Part shown: positions 10,401 through 16,618 of the stretch, one piece after another
Numbering within the stretch: position 1 is the stretch's first letter
Layout: every line of letters begins with the position of its first letter
DNA from: Arcicella aquatica
Lineage (GTDB): Bacteria; Bacteroidota; Bacteroidia; Cytophagales; Spirosomataceae
NCBI RefSeq assembly: GCF_034928825.1
Contig: NZ_JAYFUL010000031.1
Coordinates: forward strand, 4,741 to 68,740
DNA: 64,000 bases
Direction of reading: 5' to 3'
Notes under the pieces: model-generated
The model's input: the letters and a program-made list of their open reading frames with translations, nothing else
Told to the model about the DNA's origin: nothing
Databases searched by the model: none
Translations under genes and position numbers: made by a program

Positions 10401-11541
10401 TAAACACACTCACCACTGGCTCTGAGTTTTTGGCCAGCTCTAGTAAAAAATTGGCTACATTGATTACTACCGAAAGCAACGCATAGAAAAGCGGTTTCAA
10501 TTGCTCTCCCACAGCTCCAGACAATTGCATAAAAGTATCTTCAAGGTTTGAGGTTTGTCCTTCCAGCTTGGTCATCATTTCGGCATTTTGCCCAGCCACA
10601 CCTTCCATTTTACCAAAGGCTGCTACCATCTTCAAAGCTCCTTCTTCGGTGGCTTCCATGGTTACTTTTTGGCCTTTAAAAGTACCAGTGATTTTATCGC
10701 CCGACTTTTGTACTTTAATCCCCAGCTCGTTCCAGCGTTCGGTATTACTTACGTCCAGAATCGCTTCATTCAAATCTTCCATGGGTTTTCCCAAGGCACT
10801 GGCCACATCGCCCATGGAAAGGATTTGCTCACGGGTTGGGCGTAATCCACGGTTTACCATTTTTACATAAGCTTCTGTAAGCACGTCCACCGAGAAGGGT
10901 GTTTTGGCTGCGATATCTTTCAAAGCCGCCATTGATTCTTTGGCTTGCTTCTGTGACTTCAAAGCCGTTCCCAAAACAGTTTCATACTTCTCCAGCTTTT
11001 GCGTAGTACCAAAAATTGATTTCCCTAAGTCAATCGCCCATTGTACCACCTGTAAGGCAAGCATGGCCTTAAATGCTAAGTTTACCTTACCAACTCCACC
11101 CGAAATCTTATCCCACATCGTTGGCTTGGCCAAGGCTTCACCACCTTCTTGGATTCCCCTTACTTGCGTTCTTAAATCCGAAAGCCGCTTTTGGGCTTCT
11201 TGTAACCGCTTCGAGCCATCTACAAAAGCCTTGGTATTCGGGTCAAGGTTTTTTAATTCTTTATTCAGGGCTTTGGTATGTTGCTCTAGTTGCGAAATGG
11301 TCATTTTGCCAACATCCATTCCCTTCATTGATTTAGCCAGTTTCTCGGCTTCTTGTTGGGTTTCTTTTAGTTGCTGTTTATACTTTTTCCACTCCTCCGA
11401 GCCTTTGCCTGCTCCAGTAGTTTCTATTTCCTTCAGCGTCTTTTTTAGGGTAGAAGCATTGTCATTTAGCTCCTTTAGCTTTTTGTCAAATTCGCTGGTC
11501 TGAGCCCTCAGCTCCAGCGTTCCAGTATCTCTAAATTCCAT
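7453..11541 (-). CDS. Phage tail tape-measure protein
   Basis: 1362 residues. Residues about 150-340 match a tape-measure domain (KYETVLGTALKSQKQAKESM, KTPFSVDVLTEAYVKM, ALGKPMEDLNEAILDV). Hydrophobic helices follow at about 350-460, then a very long charged coiled coil (about 515-1110), further hydrophobic segments at about 1120-1165, and a C-terminal conserved tail. Length and layout fit a tape measure that sets tail length and helps DNA entry. By the usual rule of thumb (about 1.5 angstrom per residue) the tail would be roughly 200 nm, implying a long-tailed phage. Confidence 0.9.
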   Translation of the reverse strand: MEFRDTGTLELRAQTSEFDKKLKELNDNASTLKKTLKEIETTGAGKGSEEWKKYKQQLKETQQEAEKLAKSMKGMDVGKMTISQLEQHTKALNKELKNLDPNTKAFVDGSKRLQEAQKRLSDLRTQVRGIQEGGEALAKPTMWDKISGGVGKVNLAFKAMLALQVVQWAIDLGKSIFGTTQKLEKYETVLGTALKSQKQAKESMAALKDIAAKTPFSVDVLTEAYVKMVNRGLRPTREQILSMGDVASALGKPMEDLNEAILDVSNTERWNELGIKVQKSGDKITGTFKGQKVTMEATEEGALKMVAAFGKMEGVAGQNAEMMTKLEGQTSNLEDTFMQLSGAVGEQLKPLFYALLSVVINVANFLLELAKNSEPVVSVFRTLWTQVTNVYDSLMGLVLQVFPGLNKQTVSASGVMKALGIAFQNVLLPLKLALTGVQAIIDAMATLFNGGKALVKFLQGDFTGAAKAWDATKKQASSMTQHVVGNFEEIKKGYKNAMVDTPKKLEPEAVLAAATTEGKKQKAMTEEQKKAAEKREKEAEKNRKKEEKAEDKHLQDVAKANEEALKKIAEYEAETNINSIKDELLRDIAKIEEKARKRKAEVNQTLADETLKEKQRVAIDKEAEAEILKIRDDYKAKEAKKQEEAATKRLENNKFVIEQERKAESAMLDWKELQAGNNAHKLAEIKKERLNLELKYTKEKLDAELAAEKAKAEREVTNAVDKEKTLKALENRYNNEKKAQTEKYAQDISKIDKDLTDGKASKQKAWSDVFSNFLKGDVSKAIDAAGQVVQGELAAWQTRLQNNQEKYNMVGQMAQQAASFLADLEKAKADKAIAEAMRERDEKVAILQQQLDKNSADLNAAIDKERAVKDQHSTAIKELKDTETNRIKDLEKILQDDTMDKADKIKALKENYSEEFLNMKDAETEKVKQLKEEETEKLQNLEQTLNEQIWDMESQLRATTDKAEKAALEEKIRKAKEEKDEKMDAAEKTMKAVIKAAEDERDAKIDAGERTLKNKIDELNDETKQDKALSKERIEQAKQEMDDKVKAAEKEKEEKVKAATDEKNRQIRIKKDLEAAIKAENDKARETEKREKLRAWEAQKKADLAAALITGALATLKALASAFWPVNLVFAAASAVMTGIQVAKINSQPKPTFHYGFTPQASKHEKTYGKGGIALIDNKTGRDLGEMEGGEAIVNAEQTEINQPIIQKMHENAKKGIKKPVWQTMNMKDRPMAFRNGIPSLNSKAFEGRMYQYGTVLGKRRFEDGTDSFAIEGSALNQSSEDMQRSKELSEEQIKILREQNNSLKRIVQQNDSSIYYSYQTRDAVNRNVDATNNVVNAIRQQNTNTKMDFMISLISGLGARK

Positions 11542-11568
11542 GTTGGGTGTAGAATATTTAAGGGTAGA

Positions 11569-12099
11569 TTATTTAGAAAAATTGATGCCTAAATCACGTA
11601 ACGAGGCCATGCCAGCGTGTTCACGCAAATCCCTAAAGAACCTAGGGAGTATTTCATTTTTCATTGGATCATTATAAACACCTCTGTAGCCACGTTTTAC
11701 ATTGGGTTCTTTTTTAAACTTGTGTCGTAACCCTTCAGCAATCCTTTCTACCGTGGCAGTGTAGCTTTTGGGCTTTACTCCCTTGGGATAACCAGGCACA
11801 TAAGGAAACGAGCCAACGCCTACTTTTTCCACAAACTTTACCATGGCCGAAAGCGGTGGCATTCGCTCAAAATTCAGCTGCTTTAAATCTTTTATCCTAA
11901 GCAACATATCATAGTGGACGCTGGCCATGATAAAGCCTTTTCCTCGTTCGGTTGCTCCAGCTCGAATACTATTCAGGAGGTCGCCAGTCATTACAACCCC
12001 TTCAGCGTTTACTTGTCTTCTAAAAGCTTTCTCGGCCTCATCCACATACCTTTTCAGTATTTCAGCAAAAACGAGGTTCTCAGTAATTGATTCATTCAT
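11569..12099 (-). CDS. Putative HK97 gp10-like / tail-completion protein
   Basis: 176 residues from the ATG at 12099 (MNESITENLVFAEIL). The earlier ATG at 12159 overlaps the transcription terminator 12161-12192, so I reject it. Contains MTGDLLNSIRAGA, resembling the tGnLr-S segment of HK97 gp10-like proteins that attach the tail tube. It lies directly upstream of the tape-measure gene. Confidence 0.5.
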   Translation of the reverse strand: MNESITENLVFAEILKRYVDEAEKAFRRQVNAEGVVMTGDLLNSIRAGATERGKGFIMASVHYDMLLRIKDLKQLNFERMPPLSAMVKFVEKVGVGSFPYVPGYPKGVKPKSYTATVERIAEGLRHKFKKEPNVKRGYRGVYNDPMKNEILPRFFRDLREHAGMASLRDLGINFSK

Positions 12100-12160
12100 T
12101 TGTGTAGATTTTAAATCAAGTACCAATTTCAGCACAGCTCCGCCATTAAGAAAGGACAAA

Positions 12161-12192
12161 ACAAAAGCCCCAGCAATGGCTGAGGCTTTTGT
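12161..12192 (-). terminator. Rho-independent terminator after the methylase gene
   Basis: A near-perfect 14-bp stem (ACAAAAGCCCCAGC with GCTGAGGCTTTTGT, one mismatch) and a 4-nt loop. It starts 2 nt beyond the methylase stop codon. Both strands end in an AT-rich run, so it could act in both directions. Confidence 0.75.
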
Positions 12193-12193
12193 G

Positions 12194-12997
12194 CTAATAA
12201 TTCCAAGTAAGGCATTCTGTTTTTGTTTTACCTATGCTCTTTTTACCATCAACGGAAAGATTTTTTACATGGTCTTCATGTTGCCAACCAAACTTTTCTC
12301 GGTATTCCATCAAAAGATTTTCTGGGTATGATGATAGTAAAAACTTTCCTTGTAGGTTTACACAAGCATCCAATAATGCTTTAAAATCTTCTAAAGTATA
12401 ACCTTTGTAATGTCCCTGATCCGACGAAATGTAGGGTGGATCTAAATAGAAAAACGTTTCTGGTGAATCATAAGCTTTGATAACTTTCAACACGTCATAA
12501 CTTTCTATCGTTACCATCTTCATGCGTTCCTGGTACCCCTCTGTAAAGCGTTGCTTTTTGTTAAACAGTCTTAAAGGTGATTTACCACCTTTATCATAGC
12601 CGAAGCCCGAACCTATTTTACAAGAAAAACTCATGTTTGTTTGAACCCACACCGCCCACGCCATTACCAGCGGGTCTTTAATGTCATCAATGCCATCTTT
12701 GTATTCGCCTCCAGCTTCTTTGTGTTGTGCTCTGCTATGAAAAGTTTCATCAATCAATTTTTCAAGCTCTTCAAAGTCATATTTAAGTACCTTGTAAAAA
12801 GTAATCAGCCTTTGATTAATGTCGTTTACTACTTCAGCATTGCTTTTCTTTTTCCCAAAGAACACAGCTCCACCGCCAAAGAACGGCTCTACATACAAGA
12901 AATGATCAGGAATTTTGGGCAGAATGTGCTTTAACATATTTTGCTTACCTCCGTAATAGGAAATAGGCGTTTTCAATTCAATCTTACTTTCCTTCAT
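12194..12997 (-). CDS. N6-adenine DNA methyltransferase, D12 (Dam-like) class
   Basis: 267 residues. Motif I is EPFFGGGAVFF (about 37-47, SAM binding) and motif IV is YLDPPYISS (about 184-192, catalytic DPPY). The N-terminal TPISYYGGKQNML is the usual start of D12-class enzymes. It is complete at family length. No restriction enzyme is adjacent, so it is likely an orphan phage methylase protecting phage DNA or modulating expression. The target sequence cannot be read from here. Confidence 0.88.
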   Translation of the reverse strand: MKESKIELKTPISYYGGKQNMLKHILPKIPDHFLYVEPFFGGGAVFFGKKKSNAEVVNDINQRLITFYKVLKYDFEELEKLIDETFHSRAQHKEAGGEYKDGIDDIKDPLVMAWAVWVQTNMSFSCKIGSGFGYDKGGKSPLRLFNKKQRFTEGYQERMKMVTIESYDVLKVIKAYDSPETFFYLDPPYISSDQGHYKGYTLEDFKALLDACVNLQGKFLLSSYPENLLMEYREKFGWQHEDHVKNLSVDGKKSIGKTKTECLTWNY

Positions 12998-13010
12998 GTT
13001 ATTTTATTAG

Positions 13011-13024
13011 GTGAAAATTTTCAC
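13011..13024. promoter_or_regulatory. Perfect 14-bp palindrome upstream of the methylase
   Basis: GTGAAAATTTTCAC lies 13 bp upstream of the methylase start codon, in the 139-bp gap between divergent genes (12997 minus, 13136 plus). Position and symmetry suggest an operator for a dimeric regulator. Confidence 0.45.
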
Positions 13025-13135
13025 GAAAGTCAGATTACAAGCTCAAACCTTTAAGGACAATTTTTTGTACCTAAAAAAATCATTAAGTTTGTACAAATCA
13101 TTTTTCGGAGCCTCACCGAGTAAAAAACGAGTTAC

Positions 13136-13387
13136 ATGATGGATACAACAACATTCAGCAACGGCAGAGCAGTTGCCCAAGCTCACTTTGATACCATTGT
13201 GAGCAAAGGCAAAAAATTCAAGGATAGACAAGTTCCGATCTATATCCGTGAAAAACTTTGGATACCATTCTACCTAACCATTGGGGAGTTTGGCGAACAT
13301 TATATTCACATTATTCAATTACCGAATGAAATAGAATCAAAAGTGCATTTCAAGGCACATTTAATTATAAAGGATGAATCAACCTAA
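13136..13387 (+). CDS. Hypothetical small protein on the strand opposite to the phage late genes
   Basis: 83 residues (or 82 from the second ATG, 13139). Contains VPIYIREKLWIPFYLTIGEFGEHY; no family recognised. Divergent from the methylase gene and coupled to the next frame by a 14-nt overlap. Coding is plausible but not proven. Confidence 0.45.
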   Translation: MMDTTTFSNGRAVAQAHFDTIVSKGKKFKDRQVPIYIREKLWIPFYLTIGEFGEHYIHIIQLPNEIESKVHFKAHLIIKDEST

Positions 13388-13667
13388 ATACGTTCTCATC
13401 GAGAACAACAAAGCCGCTTCTGAACCATCAGAAGCGGCTTTTATTTTATGTACACGTAACCCCAAATTCATAGCGGAAATCAAAAAATTCCGTACCCTCT
13501 CTACCATGGACGAGTACGTCCCAACCAATCAATATATCCAAATAAGAAAAAATTTACCTGTTATTTTAGAAGTCTCAGAAATAGAAGAAAACTTTAACGA
13601 AAAAGAACTAGCCAACGCTTTAAAGTATATGGCTAAGTGGTATTTTTATAATTGTTTACAAAGGTAA
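13374..13667 (+). CDS. Hypothetical small protein with a terminator hairpin in its 5' end
   Basis: 97 residues, unrecognised. The ATG overlaps the end of the preceding plus-strand frame (ATGAATCAACCTAA). A perfect 14-bp hairpin with U-run (13410-13441) lies at codons 13-23, so either the frame starts further in (for example the ATG at codon 45) or most transcripts end before it is fully made. Confidence 0.35.
   Translation: MNQPKYVLIENNKAASEPSEAAFILCTRNPKFIAEIKKFRTLSTMDEYVPTNQYIQIRKNLPVILEVSEIEENFNEKELANALKYMAKWYFYNCLQR
13410..13447 (+). terminator. Strong Rho-independent terminator
   Basis: A perfect 14-bp stem AAAGCCGCTTCTGA (13410-13423) with TCAGAAGCGGCTTT (13428-13441), loop ACCA, followed by TATTTTAT. 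It ends transcripts of the plus-strand gene 13136-13387 and lies inside the next open frame. Confidence 0.8.
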
Positions 13668-13670
13668 CCC

Positions 13671-14171
13671 CTATTCATCATCATCTTTAATAGGATTTTT
13701 TGTATCCTGTGGCTTCAATACACTTTTTGTAGCTTTACTTAAGCCAAATCCACCTGCTATACCCGTTAAAAAGGTTAGCCAAGGGATAAAGAATGTTTCT
13801 TTAAAAAAAAGTATCAAAATCGTTATAATTGGCATTACGATCAAAACACCTAATAATACATACCTAAATGTTTTTTGATTGATAACAGAAGCATCTATTT
13901 TTTTTAACTCAATTTCTTTGATAGCATCAAGTCTTGCTGAATTAAAAGTAAAAGCATTTTTCTCATTTTCTGCCATCGTATTCAAAACCTTATCAACTTG
14001 CTCCTTGTCAAGTTTACTAAGATCTAAAGTACTTTTACCACCTTTCTGCATAGCCATTATTTCAAGTTCTTGAAACATCGCTCTTACATTCTGTTTTGGT
14101 ACTTGTGGAGATACGACTTCTGCTTTTGCCTCATTTTCCTCATTCTCAGCAGTTTTTTCAATATTGCTCAT
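13671..14171 (-). CDS. Small two-helix membrane protein, unknown function
   Basis: 166 residues: a charged N-terminal half with a helical segment (about 60-100), two transmembrane helices (about 108-126 and 130-150) and a basic/acidic tail ending DDDE. No family recognised. It overlaps the upstream gene by 14 nt. Conceivably a holin or superinfection-exclusion protein, but there is no diagnostic feature. Confidence 0.55.
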   Translation of the reverse strand: MSNIEKTAENEENEAKAEVVSPQVPKQNVRAMFQELEIMAMQKGGKSTLDLSKLDKEQVDKVLNTMAENEKNAFTFNSARLDAIKEIELKKIDASVINQKTFRYVLLGVLIVMPIITILILFFKETFFIPWLTFLTGIAGGFGLSKATKSVLKPQDTKNPIKDDDE

Positions 14172-14514
14172 TACTTATTAAACGGTGTTTTTTATTATAA
14201 TAAAATACATTAGAATTATCCTCTTTCTCTTCACTGTTAAAAGTGGAAGCCAGTACTCTTTTAAACGCTCTATCTAAGGAATCTGATAAATCACCAAGTC
14301 TGCTTTCAAGAAAATACGTAGCTTTTCTTTCTTGATAAGCATCAATAATAAGCTTTTTAAAAGCTGTCACTTCTACATTTGACAACTCATTTTTAGAGGC
14401 ATATTCATCAAAGGTCTCCAAAAATATATTCAAGGCCTCATCCAACGCTTCAGAACGTTTGTCTGAAAACTTCATAGGATTATTTGCAAATATATGTTTT
14501 TCAATGGCTGTCAT
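14158..14514 (-). CDS. Hypothetical helical protein (118 aa)
   Basis: Starts MTAIEKHIFANNPMKF. Strongly alpha-helical and charged, no known domain. First gene of a two-gene unit with the membrane protein at 13671-14171. Upstream are an operator-like site (14760-14771) and the inverted-repeat element (14848-15106). Confidence 0.5.
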   Translation of the reverse strand: MTAIEKHIFANNPMKFSDKRSEALDEALNIFLETFDEYASKNELSNVEVTAFKKLIIDAYQERKATYFLESRLGDLSDSLDRAFKRVLASTFNSEEKEDNSNVFYYNKKHRLISNEQY

Positions 14515-14847
14515 ACTATTTCAAATTTTCTCATTCTTATTTTCCTTTACTACTTCCGTGTAGCTTCCGTGAAATAACGCTAAATTTACAATAAAAATTA
14601 CAGCAAAAAACACATATCTGTATTATTTTTACTTACAAAGTGCTATATAATTATTATTTTTATATACACAGAATTCCAAATAAATTCCTTTATTATTTAA
14701 AAGCCAACCACGAAACTAATGGGTAATAAATAGTTCTATAATGATAAAATCAAATTATGAACTATTTAGTTGAAAGTCATGTTTTTTAAGCTAACATACC
14801 AGAAAATATATTTTATTTTACAGTTTAAAAATTAAATAACAATATTA
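14515..14847. other. AT-rich non-coding gap
   Basis: No credible gene. It holds the direct repeat CTTCCGTG twice (about 14554-14571). The second copy continues as TCCGTGAAA, the same 9 nt found in the 19-bp terminal repeats of the element at 14848-15106. The operator-like site at 14760 is also here. Confidence 0.5.
14760..14771. promoter_or_regulatory. Isolated copy of the putative phage operator motif
   Basis: AACTATTTAGTT, a hyphenated palindrome (AACTA-TT-TAGTT). It matches the AACTATTTAGTA motif that occurs twice in the repressor-side control region (33180-33191, 33277-33288). It lies in the 330-bp AT-rich gap upstream of the 14158-14514 gene. Inferred repressor site. Confidence 0.4.
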
Positions 14848-15106
14848 GGTTTCACGGAGTCAACAACTTCGATTTCAACAATATCTTGTGATAATATCCC
14901 ATTTTTCTCTCTATTGGTACATTGTGTAATAAGTTTTATGAGCATTATTTTTAGTAAAATGAACTTTTTCAACGTAAACAAAAAAGGAGAAAACATGAAA
15001 ACAACAATTAACAATTTCGCTAACAATCTAATGAGTGCATTTTGGGGAACAATTGCTAATGTAGAAGGAAGTATTATTGCAGGTAAATTGTTGACTCCGT
15101 GAAACC
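14848..15106. mobile_element. 259-bp segment bounded by perfect 19-bp inverted repeats
   Basis: GGTTTCACGGAGTCAACAA (14848-14866) is repeated exactly in inverse orientation at 15088-15106. No target-site duplication is visible. Inside is a 35-codon frame with an unusually good ribosome site. The size and perfect repeats fit either an invertible DNA segment (site-specific inversion, a phase switch) or a small non-autonomous transposon. No recombinase is seen in the window. Inversion would point the internal frame and its upstream region at the 14158-14514 gene. Confidence 0.6.
14995..15102 (+). CDS. 35-residue peptide inside the inverted-repeat element
   Basis: Starts MKTTINNFANNLMSAF and ends AGKLLTP. 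The stop codon lies within the right 19-bp repeat. It is preceded by AAAAAGGAGAAAAC, a strong Shine-Dalgarno-like site that is rare in this window. The peptide is mildly amphipathic with no clear transmembrane helix. Unrecognised; possibly a small regulator or toxin-like peptide. Confidence 0.4.
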   Translation: MKTTINNFANNLMSAFWGTIANVEGSIIAGKLLTP

Positions 15107-15134
15107 ACACCTTCAATTCAGTTTTTATAACAAA

Positions 15135-16559
15135 TCAACTCCCTACCAACAACCCACTAAAAGCCTTCGTAATAGGCAATTCCCCTGATAACTGAGCCAC
15201 CAAATATTCAATACCATTCAAAAAAATCTTTCTAGTAAAATCAAGCTTCGCCAAATCTACTTCATTCAATACAAATTCCTTTTTTAGATAAAACTGCCCA
15301 GCTCTCATACTTTCCAAAACCGACCAATGTTTGGCCTTTAAGCCATCCGTTCCATTCCAGTAAAGTGATGTACCGTTTAAGGTTGGTAAAGCCCGTGGGT
15401 AGCCGTCAACCATGCCATTCCAAAACAATAGTTTGGGTGCTACCTTTTTGGCTAATTGTTCAAATTGGGCTGTCACACCTTCCTGCCTTACTTCGGCCAA
15501 TCCTGTGGCTTCATTGACTAACGTTGTTGAAAACTCTGAGGTAACTTTGGCAATGCCTGTATAATACTGGTTGCTGTAGGCTGGTGTAACATAGTCGGCT
15601 AAAACCGCTGGTTTATCTTTTGCCAAAGCGTCGGAAGCATCTAATTTATAGCCCAGCTGTAGCCTTGGGTTTTGTTCTGGTATTTTTACCTCGCCAACCA
15701 ATCCTTTATCGCTCCAGTCGGTGACGGCTGGTAAAGCTAGGTCGTCCTCCCAAAAATCAATTTTAAATACTTTGTTTATTGGGTCAATACTAAACTTTAG
15801 ATTGGGCAATTTTCTAAGCTCCAATAAAAATTGTTCTATTGTCAGCTCAGGTAAATGTCGGCTAACATTTACAATATTTTCACCATCCAAAGCCCGAAGA
15901 TTAAACAATACTAATTTACTCCAAGTAGGATGCTCCAGAAAGCTTCCAGTGATAGTGGTTTGAGTAATTTCAGCAATTTTTAGCAATACCCATTTCACAA
16001 ACATAAATGGCACTCTTGGACTGTTTGCTAGTAAATACGAACCATCCACATAATCATTTACTTTGTTGGTGTAGCCAATAGTTGCTCCCTTATCCGCATA
16101 ATAAGCCGTATTTACAATGGTAGGCAAACAGTAGGCTTCTGTTCCGCCTTGGCTATGAACGCCATCAACTACGTTTAATGGCAATGTGCCAAACTCGGAA
16201 ATTTCAGTAAGCAAACGGCTTTGATAATCGCCAAAGAAACTACTAAAAGCCTCTTTTGTATCACCTACATAACCGTTTTTCTGAGAGGCTTCTTTTAAGC
16301 TAAAAACGCCTTCATGAATCAGCTCTCCACCAAATACATATTCAAACAAAAATTCTGGTAAGTGTCCACCTGTCTGGGGTTCTTCCCAATAGCCAAATAC
16401 TTTTTGGTTGCGTGGACTAAAGGGTAAATTCGGCAATTTGATATTACTCTCGGGAATCATCTCATACAATAAATGAGGGTTAATCAAATCTATTGTTGGT
16501 GGTGTTTCTGTACTAACATCTACCGTTTGCCCATTAATTTTTAAGTTTAAACTACTCAT
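15135..16559 (-). CDS. Putative phage tail/baseplate structural protein
   Basis: 474 residues from the ATG at 16559 (MSSLNLKINGQTVDV; another ATG lies 9 nt upstream). A beta-rich protein with tail-like segments (DLINPHLLYEMIPESN, FSIDPINKVFKIDFW), the kind of layout seen in Bacteroidota phage baseplate or tail-associated proteins. No named domain. Followed by the inverted-repeat element. Confidence 0.5.
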   Translation of the reverse strand: MSSLNLKINGQTVDVSTETPPTIDLINPHLLYEMIPESNIKLPNLPFSPRNQKVFGYWEEPQTGGHLPEFLFEYVFGGELIHEGVFSLKEASQKNGYVGDTKEAFSSFFGDYQSRLLTEISEFGTLPLNVVDGVHSQGGTEAYCLPTIVNTAYYADKGATIGYTNKVNDYVDGSYLLANSPRVPFMFVKWVLLKIAEITQTTITGSFLEHPTWSKLVLFNLRALDGENIVNVSRHLPELTIEQFLLELRKLPNLKFSIDPINKVFKIDFWEDDLALPAVTDWSDKGLVGEVKIPEQNPRLQLGYKLDASDALAKDKPAVLADYVTPAYSNQYYTGIAKVTSEFSTTLVNEATGLAEVRQEGVTAQFEQLAKKVAPKLLFWNGMVDGYPRALPTLNGTSLYWNGTDGLKAKHWSVLESMRAGQFYLKKEFVLNEVDLAKLDFTRKIFLNGIEYLVAQLSGELPITKAFSGLLVGS

Positions 16560-16618
16560 ATAAATCAATTTAAGAAATGTATTTTAGGCAATCACAACCA
16601 ATGACTAATCACCAATCA

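Noticed and set aside
12097..12159. Longer N-terminus for the gp10-like protein
   Set aside because: The extra 20 codons overlap the edge of the terminator after the methylase gene; the internal ATG at 12099 is better.
14832..15116. 94-residue minus-strand frame spanning the inverted-repeat element
   Set aside because: Its start lies outside the right repeat and the translation is an irregular hydrophobic sequence without family; the plus-strand frame with a ribosome site is more credible.
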